Below are positions 11,800 through 22,269 of a stretch of DNA of 64,000 nt, one piece after another; position 1 is the stretch's first letter; each line of letters opens with the position of its first letter. Made by a program: the position numbers and the translations under genes. The stretch is taken from assembly GCA_027924585.1 (NCBI GenBank), contig BSBM01000007.1, forward strand, positions 13,173,501-13,237,500, given 5' to 3'. A model generated the notes under the pieces. It was not told the origin of the DNA, did no database searches, and saw only the letters and a list, made by a program, of their open reading frames with translations. This stretch comes from Larix kaempferi. Its lineage: Eukaryota; Streptophyta; Pinopsida; Pinales; Pinaceae.

Positions 11800-12047
11800 T
11801 CAAGCATCGCACTGTTCTAAGCCCGACCTATAGGGCTTCAACCGGTGACCATTTACCAGCTTTGGGAGTATCACCCCATCCAACTGCTACAATTGAACCG
11901 CTCCTCCTAAAGTAATACTATTGATGCGATATGGACCCAGCCAATGCATCTACAATTTTCCTGGATGTTTCATAAACTCGCTGTCGTATAATAGCACCAA
12001 GTCGCCTTACTGAAACTGTTTACTTTTGATGTGGCGATCATGCCATG
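11800..12047 (-). pseudogene. pol: Integrase C-terminus of element C (downstream of insertion B)
   Basis: On -, the frame continues from 27676 across element B (Lys-Ala-Trp-His-Asp-Arg-His when one CCATG is removed). It reads GDLVLLYDSEFMKHPGKL, MHWLGPYRI and finally VNGHRLKPYRSG before the stop at 11800. This matches the C-terminal domain of a gypsy integrase without a chromodomain. Three in-frame stops occur in about 80 codons. Confidence 0.8.
12043..12047. other. Target-site duplication CCATG, left copy, of element B
   Basis: CCATG at 12043-12047 before the LTR is repeated exactly at 27671-27675 after the other LTR. Confidence 0.92.
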
Positions 12048-12737
12048 TGTTTCTTGGTTTTTCATCCAAGCATGTGCAAGGATGCACCTATTAACTTGTA
12101 ATAGCAGTCTTCAAATAAAAAGCAAATACAATTATAAACTAATCTAACATTAACATGTGCATATAAAAATAAATTTAAAAATATCAACATAAAGAACAAG
12201 AAATGTAACAAAGAATGGCTTTTGTATTATAATACCTTAAATGGTGAGGATGTTTGGTGTTGAGCAGCTCCAAGGTTGAGGTGCTCCAGGCTCCAATGGT
12301 CTCTTCTCCAAGTTTGCTTAAATGGTCAAAGAACTCAAGAGAGATTTTGACATCATGAGGATAGGATGGATGATGGATGGAAAGTGAGGAGCCCCTATCA
12401 CCTTTTTATAGTTTTTGGTGATGGGGAATACCATTATGGTTTTAAGGAAACCAATGGTATTGGCCAACATGGTTTAGGTCTCTTTTTTCCTCTTTTTTCT
12501 TTTTTTGAATATTTTGAATATTTTTATTCCCTTTTAATATTTTTTGGGAATTTTGGACCCTTTGTTAGGATTTTTTGTGTTTTTTGAGGAAAAATATATA
12601 TTTTTGAGGGGAAAAAGATGTATTGTGGTCTTTTGGGTGACCTTTTGATGGTTTTAGAGGCTCAAATGGTGGAAAAGTGGACAAATGGGTCATTTGAATA
12701 AGGGAATGAGCTAGTGAGCACTTTTTGGGTGTTAACA
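12048..12737 (-). repeat. 3' LTR of element B (690 bp)
   Basis: On - it begins TGTTAACACCC and ends AACCAAGAAACA. A TATA box (CTATAAAAAGG on -) is at 12401-12411. The tract GGGGCAATC on - directly precedes it (12738-12747) and is shared with A. The partner is 26981-27670. Confidence 0.92.
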
Positions 12738-15424
12738 GATTGCCCCATGATGTGTGAGGGCAGGAGCTCATCGTATGGCCGATAGACATCATAGTTCTTT
12801 TGTCTTTTCATGGGGTTTGGAGAAGAGAAGAGACCGGTTGGATACTCGAGCAACGGCCCCTTGGAAGCTACAAAAACTGAAAAATATTACATGGCCTCAA
12901 AATGAATGAGTGATATCTCTGACTATAGACAAGGCGGGCATACCCATGCTCGTATCAAGACATATACATAACAATTAGGCCCACGAGGGGGGTCCTGAAG
13001 AAATACATAAAAATCTACTGGTACATCATAATGGTCCAGAGGGGACACAATGCTGGGACATACTCATGGTCATACCATGACTGATATGAGAAACTGATAC
13101 ACTGAAAAAGGCAACAACCGTTCTGAAAAAGGTATCAGAAGGGTTAATGAATTGCTGAAACTGAAGGTGTCCAACATCTATAGGGACTCAATAACTGTGA
13201 GTCAACTTTGAGGAGTTATATGTAACTGTATACTCAAGGGAGTACAAAGTCGGGGTACATATGCAAACTGTCAGTAAATGCAACCCAGATATTCATAGGA
13301 AAATGTAACTGGTTGTATCCTGCTTTTGACTCTCATATGTGGTAGAGTCAGATGATATCCGGGGTCTTCTACAAATAACTGAAAGGACCGATACCCTGTA
13401 TGAGTCTCAACGATGCGATCAAGGTGTTGAAGTCGAGCATGTGAGAAACAATCATTTGGAGAGGCACTGAGGACTCCTTTCGAAATGATCCGTAGGCACT
13501 CATCACGAATGGTAATGAGTCCAAGGCACAGGGACCTCTAGGTCTATCCTCTGGAATAGATTTGGTTGGTGTCAACAGAGGGAGACCAACAACTATCAAG
13601 GCAATGATGTTTCCTTGTTAGAAGCGCGAGGTGCACAACTGATATGTGGTAGTACTGGTGGTAGGACTAACATACTATGGGGATGGGAAATAATCGGGGT
13701 CATAGAGCGGGTGGACGCAAACTTCCTTTGTTCAGAGCATGATGACATGGTTGACCTGGAAGTGTAGGAAACTGACTTGTAGGTGTGGGTATCATAGCTT
13801 TGAGGGATCAAGGGTATGTAATGTAGACTGGAGTGACTCTGGGGGGAGAATCTGATGGATTCTATCGGGAGACTCTCAGGGTGACATACTGCAGAATACT
13901 CTGAACAAAGGCGACCAAAATAGGGAAGCTGCCATATGAGTAGACATGATCTGTTGTGGTGCCAAAAAGCACCGTTGTGTCCTTCTTCATGGTTTTAATG
14001 AGTTCCAAGAAGGGATAAAAGTGTTCTCTAAAATGGTACTGTCCTGTGGATTTTGTGAGCCCAGGACTGTTCGTGCTCGTGAGTGCTCTCATTTTTAAGG
14101 AGTCTGAAAATGATAAGAAGACTCTGAATTGGTGGAGGAGCACTGTCCTGTGGATTTGTACGAGCCCAAGACAGTAATTGCTCGTGGTTGATTTCATTTT
14201 TAGAGTGTCTAAAAGTGGTAAGTAGACTCTATTGGTGTTCTTTTTCGTAAGTTAGTCTCCAAGGCCCAAAAAAGCATAAAATGCTGCACATGGAGAACTC
14301 TTCTAGCTGATGTGACTAGAGTATTCATTTTTCATAATTAGTCTACAAGGTCCAGAAAAGGGGTAAACTTATACCAGGTAGACGCCCTTTCAAATACTTT
14401 TAGTGGGCATGAAAGGAAGCAAGGTTTCTCGGCGATATTTTCATTGTTTTAGGAGTCAAAAAAGAGCTTAACAGAAACTCCCTAAGTGCATTTTTTGTAA
14501 AAGACTTGCTCGGCTCGAAAAAGGGGTAAATTATACCAAACAAAAAGGTATTGGTGAGAGCAAGGAATGATCTCGAGCATCGTTACGAGCGTGGAAAATT
14601 GAATCCAGTGACATAAGGATTGTGAAAAACGGGTAATGGTCGATGTGGCACGCAAACCGAGGCAATGAGTGGCATTTTGAAAAAATGCCCAAAAATGATG
14701 GGGGTGAGAGTGAGAAATGGTCTCAAGCATCATCACGTGCACGGAAAACCGAATCTAAAGATATAAACTTGTCAAAAATGGATGACGGTCGATGTTGCAC
14801 GTAAATCGAGGCGATGAGGGGCATGGGAAAAGATGCCCAAAAAATCTGGGCGTGAGAGCGAGAAATGATCTCAAGCATCATCACGAGCACTGAAAACTAA
14901 ATCCGGTGATATAAAACTTGTGAAAAACAGGCAACGGCCAATGTGGCACGCAAACCAAGGCAATGAGGGGCATGGGAAAAAATGCCCAAAAAATCTAGGC
15001 ATGAGAGCGAGAAATGATCTCAAGCATCGTCATAAGCGTGAAAAACTGAATCCGATGATATAAGACTCATCAAAAATGGACAACGGCCAATGTGGCACGC
15101 AAACTGAGGTGACGAGGGGCATGGGAAAAAAAATGCCCAAAAAATCTAGAGGTGAGAGCGATAAATGGTCTCAAGCATCATCACGAGCACAAAAAAGTAA
15201 ATCCGGCGATGTAAGACTCGTCAAAAACGGACGACGGCCGATGTGGCATGCAAATCGAGGCGACGAGGGGCATGGGAAAAATGCCCGAAAAATGGGCCTA
15301 GTGGAATTGGGAAAAGGAGTGGACTATCATGAAGTTCTCGCTGTGTTGATTCCAACGGTGCCAACGATTTGAAAAACGAACGCCGTATGATACTGAAATT
15401 GTTGTTTGAAAAATGGTCAAATCT
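12738..15424 (-). other. 3' untranslated region of element B
   Basis: No coding frame. It matches A's 3' UTR in several blocks: 12738-12960 with A 3960-4268, 14040-14220 with the duplicated block at A 2725-2920, and 14400-14500 with A 2480-2560. Its distal part holds the tandem array at 14550-15300. Intervening segments are diverged. Confidence 0.75.
14550..15300 (+). repeat. Tandem array, about five units of about 150 bp
   Basis: The phrase GAGAGCGAGAAATGATCTCAAG, with variants, recurs at about 14552, 14704, 14852, 15003 and 15153, so the period is 148-152 bp. Each unit also contains a block like GATGTGGCACGCAAACCGAGGCGA and a run like AAAATGCCC. Units differ by perhaps 10 percent. A has one unit at the same place. 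Tandem arrays in the 3' UTR are known from Ogre/Tat elements and can seed satellite DNA. Confidence 0.85.
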
Positions 15425-15434
15425 CTATAAATAG
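15425..15434 (+). promoter_or_regulatory. TATA box of the antisense gene in B
   Basis: CTATAAATAG followed by TGTGTGGG, the counterpart of the site at 2030-2039 in A. It faces the antisense gene and lies 540 bp before its start codon. Confidence 0.65.
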
Positions 15435-15681
15435 TGTGTGGGCCCAATGTGACATGTGTCATTGTTACGTGCGAGTTTCACAGAGCATTTGAGTGGGTCA
15501 GAGCATTTTCTCGATTTATGGGAGATTCGACTGTTGGAATTTTGTTCTGCGAGTTTCAGCTAAGCCTATGTGCCTTAGCCTTTTCAATTATTTGCTTTAT
15601 GCTTAGCGGCGGGCCCTCGAAGGCCGCGAAATTCCACTTTGGCAATCCAACGTGGAATATCGTGGGTTTTGGCTCTTTTTC

Positions 15682-15895
15682 CGCGATGAACATCGCGAGT
15701 ATGGGCTTGATACCTACGATGTTCATCGTGTGATTAGGGCAGATAGTTGTGATGCTCATCATGACTGTTTGGCTGACAGTCGTGATTTTCATCAAGACTA
15801 TGGGGTTGATACCCACGATGATCAACGCGTCTTTTGATTAAAAATTCGCGATGATAATCGCGGCTTTTGATGAAAAAGCCACAATGATCATTGCG
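15682..15895 (+). repeat. Cluster of short inverted repeats in the leader of B's antisense gene
   Basis: Hairpins every 30 to 60 bp: CGCGATG-aa-CATCGCG at 15682-15697, ACGATG-tt-CATCGT near 15715, TGATG-ct-CATCA near 15750, CGCGAT-gata-ATCGCG near 15847 and the palindrome CAATGATCATTG near 15882, plus weaker variants. The core GATG-CATC recurs. A has hairpins at the same relative location with unrelated arms. Confidence 0.7.
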
Positions 15896-15973
15896 GTTAA
15901 GAGCCCAAAAGTCGTGATAGGATTTTTTTGGAAAAAAAATTGTTTTCTAAAAATTTTCTTTGTTTTTTGGCAG

Positions 15974-17277
15974 GATGTTGAGGAGGCCGCTAGTATCGTG
16001 GCGGGAGCGAGAGATCAATGAGGACTTGATGGATCGGATTCGGACCGAACCAGGTGTCCGGGAGGCCTTGGCTACTGGCGGGCTCCTAAAGTTCGCTCAG
16101 ATTCCACCTATGCGTTCAGTTAGAGAGCTATTGAACAAATTGGTGGGTTTCTGGGTTCCAGCAGAGGCTGCATTCGTGGTGGGGGGGTGAGCAGTTCGAG
16201 ATCACCCTTTCTAATGTTTATTTTCTTATTGGGTTGCCTCTCTTAGGGGAGGTAGGGGAGCGCCAACTGAGGATCCCTACTAGGTTGGACATTGAGGATC
16301 TCTTGGAGAGATTCTGTGTTCTGGGAGCTATTGCGCAGAATAGCGCATTGAGTCTGATATATTTGAGGGAGTGGGAGATGCGGGCGGTTGGGGCTTGTGT
16401 TCTGCGTGTGTTGGGTGTCGTGGCACCACATCGTTTGTCTGGGGGGAAAACGATGATAGTAGACCATGTGTTGAGAGGGACCTACTTCACCTAGGATCAA
16501 ATTTTTTTAGCCTGTGTCCGGCGAGATCTGGACAAGGTCGGTCGGGAGGGGGGGGAGTTTTGCTATGCCTCCTTTTTTTGTTTTTTTTCTTTGAGCGAGT
16601 ACCGACCTTGCGGCCACATGTGCCGATTTGGGAGGGGTTGGTTAGTGAGCCGCGGATGGTGCGATGGGAGAAGATGATGCCCCGGGGTGGTGGTGGTATC
16701 CAGTGTTTCTTTTCGGAGCATATGTATGAGCAGTGGGAGAAGATCCCCCTGCTTATTGATGATTATCCATATGCTGGCATGGATTACCGAGGAGATCCTG
16801 AGATGCCTCGGGCTCAGGGGAAGGCCTAGGGTTTAGATGGTATGTCTTTGTTTTTTGGTTCTCTACTATATCATGCTTTTTATATGTTTTTTTTATGAGT
16901 ATAGCTAGAGATATTTGTATGATATTGACTTGGTTCACTTGTGTGCTTGTGCAGATATTGGTCCGAGGCCACCAATTGATCATGTGGGTCGTCGGGGACG
17001 GGTGATGGTGGTGGTACCACCACCTGTAGCGGCACCACTTCCTCGTGTTCGAGGAGTTTTGCGTCCTTGAGATGATGCCCTGGAGGGCGTATGGGATACT
17101 TTGGAGATGCTTGTAGAGGGAGCCCCAGAGGAGGGCTGGAGGGACTTGGATCGGCACATTATTGAGCATCGTTTCAAGTCTCCTCGTGAGTGGCGGTCTA
17201 TCCTGCTCAGAGTAGCAGTTATGTCAGCTAAGAGGAGGGCTCGGGATCCGGAGGAGCCAGCGGAGGAGGAGCCATAG
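15974..17277 (+). pseudogene. Antisense extra gene of element B, plant mobile domain-like, with one intron
   Basis: Exon 1 is 15974-16839 and exon 2 16955-17277, antisense to gag-pol. The start codon follows an acceptor-like TTTTTTGGCAG, as in A (TTTGACAG before G-ATG), so a leader intron is likely. The protein matches A: WREREI, GLLKFAQIP, a plant mobile domain-like core (FEITLSNVYFLIGLPLLG), EPRMVRWEKMM and a Glu-rich tail. The function in such elements is unknown. It is decayed: a frameshift in a G-run near 16183, TAG at 16492 (a Trp codon in the alignment with A), another shift near 16570 in T-rich sequence, TAG near 16828 and a TGA near 17068. The remainder is still readable against A. 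Confidence 0.75.
16840..16954 (+). other. Predicted spliceosomal intron in the antisense gene of B
   Basis: 115 bp, from GTATGTCTTTG to a T-rich tract ending TTGTGCAG. Donor and acceptor are close to plant consensus. It sits at the same codon and phase as the 92 bp intron in A (631-540), while the two intron sequences have little in common. Confidence 0.8.
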
Positions 17278-17444
17278 GATCCTGGGGATCATGACGACTA
17301 GTTGATCATATATTTTCCCCCAAATGTTGATGAGCATATGGGGATGTACCTTTTTGTACGGCTATGTATTTTTGTATATTGGGTGCTGAGGGCACCTGTG
17401 ACATTGTGACTATATGATTATATATATATGTTTTGGTATATAGT

Positions 17445-17712
17445 CGTGTATGCACGTGGATGCAAATATTGTTTATTTGTTTTCCCGTGGAGGCATGTTT
17501 GATTTTTGTATGCCCGTGGAGGCACATGTTATGCACGTGGATGCAACATTTTAATTTTTGTATATGCCCATGGAGGCACATATTTGTTTTTTTCCCATGG
17601 AGGCTTGTCATCTATATCTTGTGTAGCCCATGGAGGCATGTCATAGATATCTGATGTATGGTTGTGTTTGTATGCCCGTGGAGGCACATGCTATGCACGT
17701 GGATGCAAATTT
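17445..17712 (+). repeat. Short interspersed repeat of CCCGTGGAGGCA / CACGTGGATGCA motifs
   Basis: About eight copies of a 12-14 bp motif of the type GCCCGTGGAGGCAC or GCACGTGGATGC are spaced by T-rich DNA. Several carry CACGTG or CCATGG. It lies just past the 3' end of the antisense gene. The first 30 bases of the window (GTGCATCCACGTGCATATA) are the same kind of sequence in A. Confidence 0.65.
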
Positions 17713-17720
17713 TGTTTTTT

Positions 17721-18149
17721 CTACATGGTTGGATTGGTGTGCCAATCTAGAATGTTGTTTTCCATATGGTCTGCTATACTGTTGAGATTCCTTGGGACAT
17801 GTGTGAATGAAATGGACTCAAACTGTCGAATCATTTGTTTAGTGTGCAGAAATTTTCTGAATAAACAGGGATCGCGTACCTGATAAATATTGTTGAGCTG
17901 GGAAACAAGGAGCTGGGAGTCTAAGAAAACGCTAAGGTGACTTATGCTCATTTGGAGAGCAGCTTCCAGGACACCGGTCATAGCATCGTACTCAGCTTGG
18001 TTGTTTGTGGTGGCACCTATGCACACTCCGTCGATGTGGATCAATTCATGTGAAGGGGAATATATTACCCAAGCTACAAAGGTGAGATTGAGAGACCAAT
18101 GGATTGCACCATCAGCATAGCCAACGTAGCAAAGTGGAACAGGATCCAT
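17721..18149 (-). CDS. Archaeal-type RNase H (second RNase H) of element B
   Basis: An uninterrupted 142-residue ORF on -. Features of the RNase HI fold of archaeal type: Asp in YADGA near residue 12, Glu in TNNQAEYDAM near 53, Asp in FLDSQLLV near 76 and Asp in SIADHM near 127, so all four acidic catalytic residues seem present. Tat-lineage elements are known to carry an additional RNase H of this kind beside the normal one, usually between RNase H and integrase. Here it lies after integrase, about 115 bp past that frame's stop and with its own ATG. It is intact although the rest of the element is broken. How it would be expressed is unclear; a spliced or bicistronic transcript is possible. 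Confidence 0.8.
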   Translation of the reverse strand: MDPVPLCYVGYADGAIHWSLNLTFVAWVIYSPSHELIHIDGVCIGATTNNQAEYDAMTGVLEAALQMSISHLSVFLDSQLLVSQLNNIYQVRDPCLFRKFLHTKQMIRQFESISFTHVPRNLNSIADHMENNILDWHTNPTM

Positions 18150-18265
18150 CTGTGGTCATGCAGGAAAAACAAATTTTTAGGTTTTTGTATTTTTTGTAAA
18201 AATGAAAATAAGACTGTACAATTGTGGACTATGGTGTCCATCAGATTTTCTATGGGTACAATCAT

Positions 18266-19559
18266 TTGAGGTACAACCCATTACGTGGGTTGTGTAGGGG
18301 GTTGCCTTCTGATTCGGCCAGAATATATGCCCCCTGTCCGAGGCAGGTGTGTATAATATATGGGCCTTGCCACATGGACACAAACTTTCCTTTTCCCATT
18401 TTGTCATGAGCTTGATCATAGACAAGTACGAGGTCGCCTTCACTAAATGCTCATGGGTGAACATGTTTATCATAATGAAGTTTAGATCTGTTCTTTGCGG
18501 ATTCGATTGTTTCGAGAGCTGCGCGGCGATCTTCGTCGGCCTGTTCTAAAAGAAGTAAGCATTCTTCAATCATTGATGTATCGGGGAGAAGTTCTACGGA
18601 AATTTGTAATGTTGGTATATGGCATTCAATGGGGAGGACAGATTCCATACCTTGAACTAAATGGAATGGGGTAAATCCGGTGGCGGTCTTGGTCGATGTG
18701 TGATAAGCCCATAATGTGGGAAAAATCATGTGATGCCAATTGGATTTATGTTTGTCTACAGTGCGTTGGAGGATAATCTTCAAAATTTTGTTAACAACTT
18801 CGACTTGGCCGTTCCCTTGTGGGTAGTAGGTGGAGTAGAAATGGTGTTCAAACTTAAGGAGTGTGGACAATTCTCTCCAAACGGAGTCTTCAAAGTGAGA
18901 GCCGTGGTCTGAGATGAGTTGTTTTGGTACTCCAAAACGAGCAATAACATGGTTGAGGAAAAAATGGGCTGCAGTGTCGGCTTTGCAATTGTAGGTAGGC
19001 ATGGCTTCCGCCCATTTGGTAAAGTAATCAACAGCCACAATAATGTGTTTGTGACCGCCGACTGATGTGGGATTGCAATCCATGAAGTCGATGGCCCAAT
19101 TGCAAAATGGTCCAGCGATGACAACCGGATGAAGGGGGGCAGGGGGGGTTCTTTCCTTTGGGGCAAAGAGCTGGCAGTTTTGGCAGTGTTTGACTGCTGT
19201 GATACAATCTGTGAATAATGATGGCCAAAAATAACCTACGCAGATTACCGTTTGGGCGGTGGCCATTCCTGAAAAATGGCCACCGCAGGCACCGCTATGA
19301 CAGTCGTTAAGGACTTGTTCTGCTTCGTCTTGGGAAAGGCATCGTCGTAAGATTGTGTCAACACCACGTCCATAGAGGACATCACCCAAGAAGATATAAT
19401 GGGGGGCATGGTGATGGATGCGACGGTGTCCGCCATGGTCGATGTTGGGTCGAAACTTCTGTGTGTGGAGGTATACCAAAATGTCGCCATACCAAGGGTC
19501 GTCCGACGAGATGATAAACAAATGTTCGTCGATCACATCAGTATGGATAGTTGGTGATG
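18266..19559 (-). pseudogene. pol: Integrase of element B
   Basis: On -, zinc-binding HHCC (HSGACGGHFSG then HCQNCQ), then the catalytic core: Asp in WAIDFMD, Asp in LISDHGSHF, Glu in GNGQVEVVNK, all intact. After the core comes LWAYHTSTKTATGFTPFHLVQG and a C-terminal segment EGDLVLVYDQAHDKMGKGKF followed by WQGPYII. A TGA at 18451 interrupts that segment; CGA to TGA is the simple explanation. There is no chromodomain, as expected for Tat. The frame is shared with the RNase H upstream. Confidence 0.87.
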
Positions 19560-20070
19560 ACGACGATGATGGTAAGTCCGTAATGAGTTGAGCGAGTGCT
19601 AATGCTTTGGTGCTCTTTGGGGTTTTAAAATTTAGGTCATATTCTTGTAAGATAATCACCCATTTGGCAACACGGCCTTGTAGAAGGCGATGATTCAAGA
19701 GATAGAACATTGGATTGGAATTGGCCACAACCGTGGTGTGGCTGAGGAGAATGTAATGTCATGGCTTTTGTATTGAAAAGACGATGGCAAGGGCCATCTT
19801 CTCTTCATGTAGGTAGGGGAGGGGTGGGCCTGACAAGGTCTGGCTCACATAGTAAATGACATGCTCCTGGCGAGCGGAGTCTTCTTGGACGAGAACTCCA
19901 AAGACGGCGTGATCTGACGTCGAAATGTAAAGGGTAAAGTCTTTTGTGAAATCTGGTGGAGAAATCAAAGGGGCACTTGTAAGTGCTTTCTTTAGGTCCG
20001 TGAAGGCTCCTTCTTCTTGGTCGTCCCATACAAAGTAGGTATGAAGACATAGCAAGCAGAGGAAACCATG
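19560..20070 (-). pseudogene. pol: RNase H of element B
   Basis: Ty3/gypsy RNase H just after RT: VWDDQEEGAFTDLKKAL (connection), YISTSDHAVFGVLVQE where the first catalytic Asp is expected, SQTLSGPPLPYLHEEKMALA with the Glu, then SNPMFYLL and GRVAKWVIILQEYDL. A TGA at 19759 (FSIQKP-stop-HYI) falls where related proteins have Arg, again CGA to TGA. About 260 bp between the RT stop and this domain have several stops and probably a frameshift. Confidence 0.8.
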
Positions 20071-20333
20071 TACTGTGGTGGCATAGTCCGGGACAAAACG
20101 ACGAAGGAAGTTGGATTTCCCCTGGAGGCTTTGCAGCTATCTTAATGTATGTGGTGAGGGGAGGTCCACTATGGCTTGAACTTTTAGAGGGTCAATAGTG
20201 ATCCTTTTTTCTGAAATGACAAATCCCAGCAGGCGGCCTACTGTAATGCAAAATACACATTTAAGCGGGTTCAAGCGGATTTTGTATTTGGACAATGCAT
20301 GAAAACCTGTCGAAGATCTTCTAAGTGGTCAGA

Positions 20334-21491
20334 TCATTTCTTAGATCGGGCGGTGAGGTCGTCTAGATAAAATTTAATGATTTTATGCAGATTATGAAAG
20401 CAATAAGTCATGGCTCCTTGGAAAGTGGCTCCCGCATTCTTGAGACCAAAAGGCATGACGCGATAGGCAAAGGTGCCCCATGGGGTGGTAAAAGCGGTCT
20501 TGTATTGATCTTCTTTATGGATTTTGATTTGGTTATATCCAGAGAAACCATCCATAAAAGAGAGTACCTCATGCCCCGCACACTCATCGATTATTTGGTC
20601 AATAAATGGTGTGGGGAAATTGTCTTTGGGACAAGCTAGGTTGAGGTCGTGGAAGTCAGTACAGACGCGGATGGTGCCAACTTTCTTATTAACTGGTACT
20701 GGATTTGAAACCCAGGTGGTATATGCAATCAGGTATATGAAACTTGCTACTCGAAGCTTCTCGATTTCTGCTTTGACGGCTGGAAGCTTCGATGGGTGAA
20801 TGGGACATTGTTTCTGGCAGACCAGTGATATGTTGGGCCAAGTGTCTATGTGATGTTCTACGATGGTAGATTCAAGACCAGGCATCTTGGTATAAGACCA
20901 AGCGAAGACATCTCGAAATTCTTGGAAGAGTTTCTTATAAGCTTGGGTTTCTTTCTCAGTGCAAGATGCACCTAAAGAGATAAGCTCGGGTTTTTCGAGG
21001 GTGGTGGAGATGTCGATTTTTATAATGGGAAAAATTTTAGCCATGTTACCTTCCTCGAAGGCTTCTGGAGCTGGTATTGGATCTTTGAACCAATCGACCT
21101 TAGTTGGTAAGAAGTCCTTAGATTCAATAGATAGTTGGTTTGTCACGGTGGACGTAGATGCTTCAGGGAGGAAGTATGATCGATGGTGCATATCATCCCA
21201 AGGGTAGTTCGGTGCAGTGAGTGTTTCTAGGATTTCTTCATCGATACGAAAATAGTGTTCCATTAAATGAATTGGTTCTTGTTTATAGGTAGTTGAAATC
21301 ATATAAATGGTATTCATTTCTTCTGAATGGGATGATTCTGGAGGGAATATTTCCTCAATAAGTGGGGGGGATATATCTAGGTCGTCATTATTCATCTTGT
21401 ATAGTACTGCTCTATAATCTGGGAGATTGGGGTAGTGATGTGAATAATGGCCGTAGATTCTGCATATTGCACAAGGGTGGTTTGTGCGCAA
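20334..21491 (-). pseudogene. pol: Reverse transcriptase of element B
   Basis: One open frame of 385 codons. It starts with a degenerate zinc knuckle (CAICRIYGHYSHHY, last Cys lost), then about 130 residues of linker, then RT: CPIHPSKLPAVKAEIEKL, IRVCTDFHDLNLACPKD, MDGFSGYNQIKIHKEDQYKT, MPFGLKNAGATFQ and the catalytic KFYLDDL. The frame stops soon after YLDD (20334), so the RT thumb is broken. The signature is that of Tat/Ogre-type elements. Confidence 0.87.
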
Positions 21492-22143
21492 TGATTTATC
21501 ACGAGGTTGAGGTGGTAATTATAATTTGAAAACTGGAATGTTGATATCATCATCCAACATATTCATATGTTCTTGAAGTGCTGGTAGTTGTGGACATAGA
21601 TGGGTGGCGTGGCCAATATCATCACATAAGGAGCACTTAGGGACTACACGGGTTGGGGGATTCTTGGCTAATTTGGGAGTCACTGGGGGGGTGCGAGTTG
21701 TGGGTGCAGTGTTTGTAGGTTTGTGGACCTCTGCCCCCAGTGTGGCGGGATTGAGGGGGGACATAACTAGATGTGGATGTAGTGCCTCCTGCTGGAATTG
21801 ATCGGTTTTGGGGGTTCAGACCACCAGGTGGTGGGAGATTTTGGTGGTTTGGTATGCCAGGTGGTGGATGGTTTGACATATTCATAGGTTGTACCGATTG
21901 TAGGAAAATGGTAGGAGTTGGTGGGGGAGTTGGGGCAGGTAAGTACCATACCGGTAATCCTAATGTTAAACCTGGAAGGTTGAGTGTAGCCATTACTAGC
22001 GTGCTGACAACTCCTGAAAATGGAAACAAGAAGGGGATAGTGTGAATCGGTGTCATTCCAATATGACTAGGCACATTGGGTGCTTGTGGCGGTGGTTGAG
22101 GTTGTTGAGGATGTTGTTGTTCGTTGTGTGATAGGGTACACAA
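21432..22143 (-). pseudogene. Pro-rich linker with two zinc knuckles between protease and RT (element B)
   Basis: On -, a Gln/Pro-rich stretch (QQPQPPPQAPNVPSH) is followed by an intact CCHC knuckle CSLCDDIGHATHLC (21635-21594) and, in the next frame, by CAICRIYGHYSHHY (21473-21432) in which the last Cys is Tyr. The second is clearly related to the gag knuckle at 23353-23312: both read RTNHPC-ICxxYxHYxH. The linker thus looks like a copied gag C-terminus placed after protease. Confidence 0.7.
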
Positions 22144-22269
22144 ATCGTATACTGCAGTTACCTAAAGAGGCGTTGGGATTGATGGGAAAGAGCTGGTCAT
22201 GGGAGTATCCAAATATATCCCGGGTCCGACTGATGAGACAAAGGATGTTGGTGCACTAAGAACAGGTTG

